This document shows positions 18,858 through 27,088 of a DNA stretch of 64,000 nucleotides, piece after piece; position 1 is the first letter of the stretch, and every line of letters starts with the position of its first letter. Position numbers and translations under genes: made by a program. The stretch is from Candidatus Endomicrobiellum glyptotermitis (GTDB lineage: Bacteria > Elusimicrobiota > Endomicrobiia > Endomicrobiales > Endomicrobiaceae): the NCBI GenBank assembly GCA_031267715.1, contig JAIRYQ010000001.1, positions 94,127 to 158,126 of the forward strand. The letters are read 5' to 3'. Below the pieces are notes generated by a model. It was not told the origin of the DNA, searched no databases, and was given only the letters and a program-made list of their open reading frames with translations.

Positions 18858-19049
18858 TGGAGGTGTGTGAGATGTATTGTTATGAACAAATGGCTAAACA
18901 TGTGATGTATAAATACAATATATATAGGATATAGGCATGTGTTCATGTGTTTCTAATGTGTCAGAATAATATTTGGTAGACAGGCTTGTGCGTTTTAGTT
19001 TGGAAGTAAGTTATGTGGTATTTTAGTGGTAAGGGAGTGTGATTTTCTT

Positions 19050-19850
19050 ATGGTTGTGGCGGTAATGCTTAGAAACATAAAAGATAAGGTGTATGCTGAT
19101 AGTGGATGTTTTAGTTTAAGACAGAATGATAAAGTTATAGTTGAAACTGAACATGGAGTTGAAGCCGGAACAGTCTACGAGGAAGTGGAAGGCGTATTAA
19201 AAAATGAAAGTACTTCAAATAAAGTTCTGAGAAAGATGACTGACGATGACAAAAAGAAAGTTATTGAAAATGAGGCAAAGAGTTTAAAAGCTCAGAGTGT
19301 AGTATTGGGAAAAGTTAAAAATTATAATCTAGACATGAAGTTGACGTGTGTTCGGTATATTTTTGACCGTTCAAAACTGTTTGTATATTATACTTCTGAG
19401 ATGAGAGTTGATTTTAGAAAACTTATTAAAGATCTTGGATATGTTTTGAGAACAAGAATACAAATGGTTCAGATAGGTGTAAGAGATGAGTCAAAGATAT
19501 TTGGTGGAATCGGGACGTGCGGACAAATTTTGTGCTGTCGGAATTTTTTAAAGGATTTTAATTCTGTGACTATAGATATGGCTAAAGAACAAAACTTGTC
19601 TTTAAACACGACAAAACTTTCCGGGCTTTGTGGTAGACTTATGTGTTGTATATCTTACGAAAATGAAGCTTATAAGAATATAAAGAAAAATCTACCTAAA
19701 ATAGGAAAAACTGTTTTTACTCCGGATGGTAAAGCTAGACTTGTAGCGATAGATTGTATAAAGGAGATAGTAACTGTTGATTTTGGAAACAAGACGCTTA
19801 AAATCTTCACAATAGAGCAAATTAAAAACACGAAAGTAAAACGCAATTAA
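19050..19850 (+). CDS. PSP1 domain protein, RicT (YaaT)-like
   Basis: Bacterial PSP1/RicT family protein. In Bacillus subtilis RicT (YaaT) is part of a Y-complex with RicA and RicF that supports RNA maturation by RNase Y; its role here is inferred only. The cysteine-rich core 'GTCGQILCCRNFL' followed by 'LSGLCGRLMCCISYE' is diagnostic, and the N-terminal part carries the PSP1-type 'VIVETEHGVEAGTV'. I place the start at ATG 19050 (266 residues), since AAGGGAG lies upstream and an earlier GTG (19026) has no ribosome site. The order holB-ricT-metG is conserved in many bacteria. Confidence 0.88.
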   Translation: MVVAVMLRNIKDKVYADSGCFSLRQNDKVIVETEHGVEAGTVYEEVEGVLKNESTSNKVLRKMTDDDKKKVIENEAKSLKAQSVVLGKVKNYNLDMKLTCVRYIFDRSKLFVYYTSEMRVDFRKLIKDLGYVLRTRIQMVQIGVRDESKIFGGIGTCGQILCCRNFLKDFNSVTIDMAKEQNLSLNTTKLSGLCGRLMCCISYENEAYKNIKKNLPKIGKTVFTPDGKARLVAIDCIKEIVTVDFGNKTLKIFTIEQIKNTKVKRN

Positions 19851-19880
19851 TATAGCCCCATGGGGGTTAATGGAAAATAA

Positions 19881-21422
19881 ATGAAATTTTATATTACGAC
19901 TCCGATTTATTATGCAAATGACGTTCCTCATATAGGACATTCATATACTACTATAGCTTCTGATGTTATTGCTAGATGGAAAAGATTAAATAATTTTGAT
20001 GTTTTTTTTCTTACTGGGACTGATGAACATGGAGCAAAAATTGCTGCGGCCGCAAGAGAAAAAAACAAAACCCCGCAGGATCTATGCAATGAGATGAGTG
20101 CTAAATTTAAAGAAGCATGGAAACTTTTGAACATTTCTTATACAGAATTTATACGCACTACAGAACAAAATCATCTTATTTCGGTTAAAGAGATAGTAGA
20201 GATTTTGTTTAAAACCGGTTTTATATTTAAAAAAAAATACGAAGGATTATATTGTTTAGAATGTGAAAAATTTTATTCTCAAAAGGATTTAGATGAGAGT
20301 GGAAGTTGTCTGCTTCATAAGACGAGATCAATAGTTCAATCTGAGGAAAATTATTTTTTTAGACTGTCGTCTTTTCAGTTTGAACTTTTAAAAAGGATAT
20401 CTAATCCAAATCACAAAGAGTATATAGAAATACAGCCAGAGGAGAGAAAAAATGAGATTATAGGAAAATTAAGACTAGGTCTTGAAGATATAAGTTTTTC
20501 AAGGATCGCTGTAGAGTGGGGGATTCCGCTTCCCTTTGATAAAAAACAAACAGTATATGTTTGGGTTGATGCGCTGATAAACTATATAACAGGAGTAGGT
20601 TATATAACGGATGATGCAAAGTTTCAAAAATATTGGCCGGTTGACGTGCATTTGATGGCAAAAGACATTTTATGGTTTCATTCAGTAGTTTGGCCTGCAA
20701 TCTTGATGGCTGTTAAGCTTCCGCTTCCTAAGAAAATATTTTCGCACGGATTTTTTACTCTAAATGGGAATAAGATGTCGAAATCTTTGGGGAATGTTAT
20801 ATCTCCAAGAGAACTTGTTGATAAATATGGTATTGATGCTGCAAGATATCTTATGGTGACCTTCATACCCTTTGGTCCTGACGGTGATATTTCGTGGCGA
20901 GAGTTAACGTCAAAATATAACGCCGATTTAGCGAATAATCTTGGAAATTTAATTTCTAGAACTATAAAAATGGTTGAAAAATATTTTAATTTTCAGGTGT
21001 CACGAATCACAGTTAATTTACAACTGGCAAGAAAAGTAGCTGTGGTTCTTAGAAAAAGTTTCGCTGAAAGTATGGATGATATGCAATTTCATAAAGCTGC
21101 CGAAGTTTTAAAGGGTGTGATTACGCTTATAAATAGACAAATTGAAATTGACGCTCCGTGGAAGCTTTTTAAAGTAGATACAAAAAAACTTTCCTCTTGC
21201 GTTAGTTCTTATTTGCAAGCAATATGTATTATTGCGATATACTTGTTGCCGTTTATGCCGACATCGTCTGAAAGAATATGGAACATGATGGGTGGAATAG
21301 GAAATATAAATGAAACTGCAAAAAAATATTTTGCGGACATGATAATTCCCGAAGATGGATTTTCAGCTCAGCAGACAAAGTCAAATATGATGGAAATTTT
21401 GTTTCCAAGGATTGAAAAATAA
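19881..21422 (+). CDS. metG: Methionyl-tRNA synthetase
   Basis: Class I synthetase charging initiator and elongator tRNA-Met. 513 residues, without the C-terminal tRNA-binding/dimerisation domain found in longer forms. 'YYANDVPHIGHSYTT' carries the HIGH motif and 'NKMSKSLGNV' the KMSKS motif. The connective-peptide zinc site is the single-knuckle type, with 'YCLECEKF' and 'GSCLLH' supplying CxxC and CxxH. A helical anticodon-binding domain follows. It sits 30 bases after the PSP1 gene in the same direction. Confidence 0.94.
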   Translation: MKFYITTPIYYANDVPHIGHSYTTIASDVIARWKRLNNFDVFFLTGTDEHGAKIAAAAREKNKTPQDLCNEMSAKFKEAWKLLNISYTEFIRTTEQNHLISVKEIVEILFKTGFIFKKKYEGLYCLECEKFYSQKDLDESGSCLLHKTRSIVQSEENYFFRLSSFQFELLKRISNPNHKEYIEIQPEERKNEIIGKLRLGLEDISFSRIAVEWGIPLPFDKKQTVYVWVDALINYITGVGYITDDAKFQKYWPVDVHLMAKDILWFHSVVWPAILMAVKLPLPKKIFSHGFFTLNGNKMSKSLGNVISPRELVDKYGIDAARYLMVTFIPFGPDGDISWRELTSKYNADLANNLGNLISRTIKMVEKYFNFQVSRITVNLQLARKVAVVLRKSFAESMDDMQFHKAAEVLKGVITLINRQIEIDAPWKLFKVDTKKLSSCVSSYLQAICIIAIYLLPFMPTSSERIWNMMGGIGNINETAKKYFADMIIPEDGFSAQQTKSNMMEILFPRIEK

Positions 21423-21555
21423 AAATTGTAATGCCGCACTTGGTTTAACTATCATTAAAAAATCTCTTATCATTAAAGTTTCTGTATTTAAGGTGACATT
21501 GTTATAAATGTTTTTTTGATATTTTACTTGTGGATGATTAAGGGTAAATTATAGA

Positions 21556-22323
21556 ATGATAATCGACACGCATGCTCATGTGGTGGATGTGAGGTTTGAC
21601 TCCGATAGGGAAGTTGTTATACGGAATGCTTTTAGTTCAGGCGTGAAAGCGATTTTTGAGATAGCTTGTGAAGTTAATTACTGGGATAAAGCTTTAGAGC
21701 TTTCAAAAAGAGATGACATTTTTGCATCGTTTGGAATTCATCCTAATAATGTGTCAAGAGTAATTCATGGGGATTTTGATAGGCTAGAAACTTTGGTTAA
21801 GAATGAAAAGTGTATAGCTATTGGTGAAATAGGATTGGATTATCATTATAGCTCTTCTATGGAAAATGCTAATTTTCAACGAGAGTTATTTATAAAACAA
21901 GTTGATATTGCTAATAAATACAATAAGCCGGTTATTATTCACTGTCGTGATGCGTATGAAGATATGATCGATATTTTAGAAAAATATAAAACTGTTTCAA
22001 GAGGTGTAGTGCACTGCTTTTCTGGAAATTTAAAACAAGCCAAAATATTTGTTAAAGCGGGATTTTTACTTGGAATCGGTGGGATTTTGACATACAATAA
22101 ATCGGATAGTTTGAAACAAGTTGTTTTTGAAACTGACATAAGTAATTTGTTATGTGAAACTGATTGTCCGTATCTTGCCCCTCAAAAATATAGAGGACAA
22201 AGAAATGAGCCGTCTTATATAGTTGAAACATTAAAAGAAATTGCGAAAATAAAAGAAATGCCATTTAATGAAACGGCGCAAATGACTACGCAAAATGCGC
22301 TAAAATTGTTTGATGTGTGTTAA
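21556..22323 (+). CDS. tatD: TatD family metal-dependent DNase
   Basis: TIM-barrel amidohydrolase-like nuclease of 255 residues, normal length. Metal ligands are visible as 'IDTHAHV' (His6, His8), 'AIGEIGLDYHY' (Glu), 'VIIHCRDAYEDM' (His), 'GVVHCFSG' (His) and 'LCETDCPYLAP' (Asp). Family members act as 3'-5' DNases or D-aminoacyl-tRNA deacylase-like enzymes. The conserved metG-tatD order and the adjacent radical SAM gene support this assignment. Confidence 0.92.
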   Translation: MIIDTHAHVVDVRFDSDREVVIRNAFSSGVKAIFEIACEVNYWDKALELSKRDDIFASFGIHPNNVSRVIHGDFDRLETLVKNEKCIAIGEIGLDYHYSSSMENANFQRELFIKQVDIANKYNKPVIIHCRDAYEDMIDILEKYKTVSRGVVHCFSGNLKQAKIFVKAGFLLGIGGILTYNKSDSLKQVVFETDISNLLCETDCPYLAPQKYRGQRNEPSYIVETLKEIAKIKEMPFNETAQMTTQNALKLFDVC

Positions 22324-22454
22324 AGCAGGCGGGGGTATAGGGGTATAGAGTTGTTAATTTACAAAAATGAGTTATTAAAAAATAATGTGCTTCTAAGAGT
22401 TATTAGTATGATCATACTTGCCTGACAACAAAACTTTATTAAAAGGGTTTATGC

Positions 22455-23057
22455 ATGAACACAATTTCTTACGTTTATGGGAATAACCTATATTTGAATA
22501 TAACCAACAGATGTATGATGTTATGTCCATACTGTATAAAGCGCAAGAGAAATAACAAGTTTATGGGGAATGATTTAAAACTTGAGGCAGAGCCGTCTCC
22601 TAAAGAGGTTATAACTGCAATAAAAGATCCTAAAAAGTATGATGAAGTGGTTTTTTGTGGGTATGGAGACTGTCTTATTAATATTGAGTTTGTGAAAAGA
22701 ATTTCAAGGTGGATAAAAGATAATGGTGGAAAAGTAAGAATCAACACTTCTGGCCTTGCGAATCGTTACTATGGTAAGAATATTTTACCTGAATTAAAAG
22801 GACTTGTGGATGTTATATCAATAAGTTTAAATGGATCAAATCCTAAAGAGCATAATGAAATCAATAAGCCAATGTTTAAAGAAGAGTCTTTTGGCGAAGT
22901 GGTAAAATTTGCTCAAGAGGCAAAAAACTATATACCTGAAGTTGTTATAACTGCTGTAGAATTTCTTGGTTTTGACACGTCAAAAGTTGAAAAAATCGCA
23001 AAGGAAATTGGCGTGCAATTTAGAATCCGTAATCATCTAGGCAATAAAGAAAACTAA
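22455..23057 (+). CDS. TatD-associated radical SAM protein
   Basis: Small (200-residue) radical SAM enzyme. 'NITNRCMMLCPYCIKR' holds the cluster cysteines Cys20, Cys24 and Cys27 (CxxxCxxC). 'VVFCGYGDCLI' matches the strand 2 GGE-like region, and 'RINTSGLAN' and 'VISISLNG' are typical barrel strands. It matches my knowledge of the 'TatD family-associated' radical SAM group, named for adjacency to tatD, and here it lies 131 bases after tatD. The substrate is unknown. The C-terminal end 'FRIRNHLG' is short, without an auxiliary cluster domain. Confidence 0.85.
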   Translation: MNTISYVYGNNLYLNITNRCMMLCPYCIKRKRNNKFMGNDLKLEAEPSPKEVITAIKDPKKYDEVVFCGYGDCLINIEFVKRISRWIKDNGGKVRINTSGLANRYYGKNILPELKGLVDVISISLNGSNPKEHNEINKPMFKEESFGEVVKFAQEAKNYIPEVVITAVEFLGFDTSKVEKIAKEIGVQFRIRNHLGNKEN

Positions 23058-23842
23058 TTTTATTAAAAAAAACGATTCATACTGTGTGTGTTATCTTTTT
23101 TCAGAGACATGCTTTTAAAAGTGGTTTTAGATAGATAAGCACTGTCATTTTTTTTTGATAAAAAAAAAGGGGGGGTCGATCTCACGTGATGTGATGCAGA
23201 TAAAGCTTCCAGGTACTTTGTAAGAGGTGAAGATATTGTACATGTTACAAAAAAAGCGAAGAAAGTTTTTTGGAGTGTGAAATATAATTTAAACTTAAGA
23301 AGAATGAATTTCAAAAAGGTGCAAAAGAATGTTATAAAAACTATTTAGGGGATTTTTCATGATCATGGTGGCGGTTTTATATGATGCTGACGTTGTAAAT
23401 AGGAGTGTCACAATTAGAAAGCATTAATCTGTCCTGCCGCTTTTTACTAATTCGAACAATCAACATAATTATGGTTTATCAAAAACAAAAGATGAAGATG
23501 ACTGCCGTTTCCTATTATTTATCCTGAAGACCCTTGTCATGGAAAACGAAAGGGTAGAAAAATAATTTTTCTTTAGTATAAGGACCACAAAGAGAGGTGT
23601 AGCAAGCAATTGTTGACCAAAAACCGTGCCTCTCTCTAAAGCAGAGTCTTTTATTTGTGGGTTGTGGTTTATAGGAGTGAGTTTTAGCGCAGACTAGTGC
23701 TGCAGAAGAAGAGGCACTTGACATTTTTGTTCCGCATTTTAGAAAAATCTGAAAAACACCGAATTTCTCACAATACTTTATATGCTGTTTGTTGTTATGA
23801 AGTAAAATGCGTTAAAAATCAACAAGTATTTTACAACTACGT
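23058..23842. other. Gap with unidentified coding remnants
   Basis: No intact gene. Plus-strand stretches near 23210-23340 ('FVRGEDIVHVTKKAKK' in one frame) and near 23500-23570 ('PIIYPEDPCHGKRKG') look like parts of a dead protein-coding gene, but I recognise no family. A run of A followed by seven G (23169-23175) lies in it. Confidence 0.35.
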
Positions 23843-23927
23843 GCCGAGAGCGGGACTTGAACCCGCACATTGCCTAAGCAACTTGAGATTTTGAGTCTCA
23901 CGTGTCTGCCAATTCCACCATCTCGGC
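23843..23927 (-). tRNA. tRNA-Leu (CAA)
   Basis: On the minus strand the acceptor arm GCCGAGA (complement of 23921-23927) pairs with TCTCGGC, followed by discriminator A. The anticodon loop CTCAAAA between TGAGA and TCTCA gives anticodon CAA. A long variable arm and the T-arm GGGTTCAAGTCCC confirm a class II leucine tRNA. The 3' CCA is not encoded. Confidence 0.95.
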
Positions 23928-23939
23928 TAGGGGGAAAAA

Positions 23940-24401
23940 TTATTCTGCAATAAGAGATAATGCTAATGCTATTTTGCCACAACCTTGAAAGAGATGGCAA
24001 TCGATACATTCACGCCATATTTTGAGTGGCAAGTCCTCTTTTCGAATTTTTTTATACCCAAGTTTAACAAAGAATTCTGAATCGAAACTCAATACAAAAA
24101 CCTTGTTTACTCCTAAGTTTTTTGCATTTTCTTGGAGGCTAGTAACTATTTTTCTGCCAACTCCTTGTCTTTGATATTCATCTAATACCGCTAAGCTTTT
24201 TATTTCTGCCAAATCTTCCCATAAAACATGCAGTGCACCACAAGCAATTATCTTGCCCCTGTTTTCAAATACAACGAATTCTTGAATGTCTTCATATAGT
24301 GTACTGAAAGATCTACGTAACATTCTTTTATTATTTACGTAATATTCAATAATTTTGTGTATTTCTTTTGTATCCGTAACTTTAGCTGGCCTTATTATCA
24401 T
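23940..24401 (-). CDS. GNAT N-acetyltransferase, short ArgA/NAGS-like
   Basis: 153-residue GNAT acetyltransferase. 'MIIRPAKVTDTKEIHKII' is the usual N-terminal strand-helix. The acetyl-CoA loop is 'EYQRQGVGRKIV' (R-x-x-G-x-G/A), and 'EFFVKLGYKKI' is the typical C-terminal motif. The tail 'PLKIWRECIDCHLFQGC' resembles the '(K)VWxxCxxCPKFxxC' end of short N-acetylglutamate synthase-type proteins such as mycobacterial Rv2747, so acetylation of glutamate for arginine synthesis is possible. A generic GNAT acting on another amine cannot be excluded. It starts 13 bases beyond the tRNA-Leu gene on the same strand. Confidence 0.78.
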   Translation of the reverse strand: MIIRPAKVTDTKEIHKIIEYYVNNKRMLRRSFSTLYEDIQEFVVFENRGKIIACGALHVLWEDLAEIKSLAVLDEYQRQGVGRKIVTSLQENAKNLGVNKVFVLSFDSEFFVKLGYKKIRKEDLPLKIWRECIDCHLFQGCGKIALALSLIAE

Positions 24402-24475
24402 GAAGAAACCTCTTAAGTGTATATCAATATTAAGCCAATAAGCAAAATAATTTGATGTTTGATGGTTAAAAATCT

Positions 24476-25054
24476 TTACTTTATAAAATTATATCCTGTA
24501 CGAATTGCCTTTTTGTTAATTTCGATAAATTGATGTTTTGACTCAAATACTTTTTCGCACGCATGCAATGCACTTTCCAAACGAAGAGACTTTTTATTGT
24601 TTTCTTTCGTGTTTTTAGGGCTACAAACGCCTTCCTCAAGCAATTTTACTAGCAATCCTATCGCAATCATATTTGCAGTTTTCAAGTTTTTAATCGTTTT
24701 ATCTGCAATATCACCTATAGGCACGGAATAGAATTTCGGATTGTGATTCTTATTTTGTAAAACAACTGAAGAGTTGGCAATTACTAGAGCCCCACAGGCC
24801 ATTTTCGGCATAAACTTATTTAAGGATTCCCCATCTAATGCTATTAATATATTTGGAACAGAAACAATCGGAGAACTTATTTTGTCGCTTGATATTATAA
24901 CCGTGGAACTTGCTATGCCTCCTCGCACCTCGGCTCCATAAGACGGAAGCCAAGTTGTACGCAAACCTTCCTCCATTGCTGTTTGCGCAATCAAAACCCC
25001 CGCTACAAGAACACCCTGCCCTCCAAAGCCCGCCATTATTATCCTATTTTGCAC
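24476..25054 (-). CDS. 2-oxoacid:ferredoxin oxidoreductase gamma subunit, isolated
   Basis: 192-residue protein of the catalytic gamma-domain family of 2-oxoacid:ferredoxin oxidoreductases (KorC/VorC/PorC type), which oxidise pyruvate, 2-oxoglutarate or branched 2-oxoacids to acyl-CoA and reduce ferredoxin. Signatures are 'MAGFGGQGVLVAGVLIAQ' at the N-terminus, 'WLPSYGAEVRGG', and 'IALDGESLNKF'. The gamma subunit normally follows alpha and beta in one operon. Here its upstream neighbour is the divergent hrcA promoter, so no partner is adjacent; partners must lie elsewhere or be lost. The substrate cannot be told from this subunit alone. Confidence 0.85.
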   Translation of the reverse strand: MQNRIIMAGFGGQGVLVAGVLIAQTAMEEGLRTTWLPSYGAEVRGGIASSTVIISSDKISSPIVSVPNILIALDGESLNKFMPKMACGALVIANSSVVLQNKNHNPKFYSVPIGDIADKTIKNLKTANMIAIGLLVKLLEEGVCSPKNTKENNKKSLRLESALHACEKVFESKHQFIEINKKAIRTGYNFIK

Positions 25055-25195
25055 TCTATTCTCTTGGTTTATAGCTCATTTTATCACAACCAGAGACACT
25101 AACAACCAGTTGTGACGTATCAGATAATTATAACATACGAGAATACTATGATATATTATGTGTTTTGTCAATTCTTATGCTTATTTATAGAAGTC

Positions 25196-25224
25196 TTGAC
25201 ACAATATGATGTTACTGCTACAAT
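25196..25224 (+). promoter_or_regulatory. Sigma70-type promoter of the hrcA operon
   Basis: TTGACA (25196-25201) and TACAAT (25219-25224) are separated by 17 bases, an almost perfect vegetative promoter. It reads toward hrcA, and the transcription start would fall inside the CIRCE element just downstream. Confidence 0.85.
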
Positions 25225-25225
25225 G

Positions 25226-25252
25226 ATAGCACTGTGGCATTATGAGTGCTAT
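25226..25252 (+). promoter_or_regulatory. CIRCE operator (HrcA-binding site)
   Basis: ATAGCACTG, nine spacer bases, GAGTGCTAT. This matches the CIRCE inverted repeat TTAGCACTC-N9-GAGTGCTAA with one changed base at each outer end and one at the inner edge of the left arm. It lies right after the -10 box, so HrcA binding would block initiation and autoregulate hrcA-grpE-dnaK-dnaJ. Confidence 0.9.
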
Positions 25253-25296
25253 AAATAAAAAATTGCTTGTTTAAAATAATTTTTATAAGGATTAGG

Positions 25297-26343
25297 ATGC
25301 GACATGTATCCTTGGAAGTTATAAAAGGAAGAAAAAAACATATACTAGATACTGTTATACACCATTATATTAAGACAGGGAAGCCGGTAGGATCTAGCGC
25401 TTTAATAGAGGAATATAACATTTCCCTTTCACCGGCTACTGTCAGAAAACTAATGGCGGATCTTGAAGGTGATGGATATTTGACCCATCCGCATACTTCA
25501 GCGGGCAGAATTCCTACTGATAAGGGCTATAGATCTTATGTTGATAGCCTCGTAAAACTTCAAAATTTTGCAATAGAGGAAGAAGAAAGAATAAAAAGAG
25601 AATATGAGCAAAAACATGGCGAAATAGAAGCACTTCTTTCTGAAACTTCACGTGTTTTATCAGGACTTTCGCAGTATACGGGTTTTGTTATGACACCTAA
25701 GACTCGATGTGACCAGATAAAAAGTGTTGAATTTGTACAAATTTCAAGAGAAGATCTCTTGGTTGTTTTGCTTACTAAAAGTGGGATGATAAAGCATGAA
25801 AAGATAAAAGCTTGCCTTACATGTGAACAGATGAGCAAGCTTAGAGATTTCTTAAATGAAAAATTAAGAGGAGTATCAGTTGCTCAAGCAAATAAGAAAA
25901 TCGTGTTAGAGATTAGAAATTTTAGGCAGAACGAAGCTAAAATTTTTGAAATTGCTGAAAAAATAAGTGATGTTTTTTATAATATACAAGATGATGTTTA
26001 TATAGACGGAGCATCAAACGGGATTACAATTTCAAGTTTTAATGATTTTGATTTAATAAAATCGTTTGTTAACTTTAAAGAGTACAAGGAGAAGTTTATT
26101 GAAATAATAAATAGAGATTTTAACAATGATGGTATAAATGTAAAAATAGGTTCGGAAAATATTCTTACTGAGCTTAAAGATTTAAGTGTTATAACGACAG
26201 TTTACAATAATGGAGAGTGTGCAATAGGCGTGTTGGGGATTATTGGTCCCAAACGAATGGAATATGAAAAAATGATATCGATTGTGAGTCAAGTCTCCGA
26301 GGTGTTAAACAGATTTTTTAGAGAGATATCCAAACAGTTTTAG
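25297..26343 (+). CDS. hrcA: Heat-inducible transcription repressor HrcA
   Basis: Represses class I heat-shock genes by binding CIRCE; its activity depends on GroEL in characterised systems. 348 residues from ATG 25297, which has AAGG just upstream; an earlier TTG in frame has no ribosome site. The N-terminal winged helix includes 'GKPVGSSALIEEY' and 'SPATVRKLMADLE' with 'PHTSAGRIPTDKGYR', the family signature. The C-terminal regulatory domain ends at the operon's next gene. The operator just upstream is its predicted target. Confidence 0.93.
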   Translation: MRHVSLEVIKGRKKHILDTVIHHYIKTGKPVGSSALIEEYNISLSPATVRKLMADLEGDGYLTHPHTSAGRIPTDKGYRSYVDSLVKLQNFAIEEEERIKREYEQKHGEIEALLSETSRVLSGLSQYTGFVMTPKTRCDQIKSVEFVQISREDLLVVLLTKSGMIKHEKIKACLTCEQMSKLRDFLNEKLRGVSVAQANKKIVLEIRNFRQNEAKIFEIAEKISDVFYNIQDDVYIDGASNGITISSFNDFDLIKSFVNFKEYKEKFIEIINRDFNNDGINVKIGSENILTELKDLSVITTVYNNGECAIGVLGIIGPKRMEYEKMISIVSQVSEVLNRFFREISKQF

Positions 26344-26384
26344 TGAAAGACAGGATAGATAAGTAGTTTTGAGAGGGGGGCAAT

Positions 26385-26951
26385 TTGGAAAACGAGAAGC
26401 AGGGAGTTAAAGATGTTGAAAATGGCCACAAAAAACAAGATTGTTGTTATAATGAGGCAAGAGATGAGAAAATTTCTGAACTTGAAATTTTGAAACAATC
26501 GGTTGAAGAGAAAACAAAACAATTGCAGAATTTTTATGATCAACTTTTGAGACTCAAAGCTGATTTTGAAAATTATAGAAAACGCTCTGAAAAAGAAAAA
26601 AAAGATTATTTGGAGTGGGGAAAGGAAAAAATTCTTCTTAAACAGATTAATATTTACGATGTATTTCAGCAGGCCTTGCAGAGTGTAAGGGCTGGAAGCG
26701 ATGTTGAAAGTATAACGCTCGGGCTTGAAATGATAAACAAAGAGTTTTTAAAAATGTTAAAAGAAGAAGGCATTGAAGAAGTAAAGTGTAAAAAGTTTGA
26801 CCCAACTTTATGCGAAGCTTTAGATTGTGTTGATAGCGAAGAAGAAGATGGGGAGATTTTAGAAGTTTATCAGAAAGGCTATAAACTAAATGAAAGATTG
26901 GTGAGAACAGCAAAAGTTAAAGTTGCAAAGAATATAAAAAGTATGGACTAG
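26385..26951 (+). CDS. grpE: Nucleotide exchange factor GrpE
   Basis: Releases ADP from DnaK and acts as a thermosensor. 188 residues. A long charged coiled coil (about 25-80, with 'LLRLKADFENYRKRSEKEK') leads to the beta-domain with 'EGIEEVKCKKFDPTLCEAL' and the C-terminal 'ERLVRTAKVKVAK'. The start is a TTG at 26385, supported by GAGAGGGGGG just upstream and the lack of a better start. It lies 41 bases after hrcA in the same operon. Confidence 0.92.
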   Translation: MENEKQGVKDVENGHKKQDCCYNEARDEKISELEILKQSVEEKTKQLQNFYDQLLRLKADFENYRKRSEKEKKDYLEWGKEKILLKQINIYDVFQQALQSVRAGSDVESITLGLEMINKEFLKMLKEEGIEEVKCKKFDPTLCEALDCVDSEEEDGEILEVYQKGYKLNERLVRTAKVKVAKNIKSMD

Positions 26952-27088
26952 ACTACTATTTTTTTGCTGTTTTTCTAGATTTAAGATGAATGGATTAGGC
27001 TTGTGATGAGTTTCAATTTTGTTGCGTAAAGTTAAAGTTAGAAAAATTCGTTATAAATAAAAATGGAGAAGAAAGAGGGGGACAGCAA

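Noticed and set aside
26952-27088. Second CIRCE element before dnaK
   Set aside because: I looked for TTAGCACTC/GAGTGCTAA-like arms and found none; only the hrcA-proximal site is supported.
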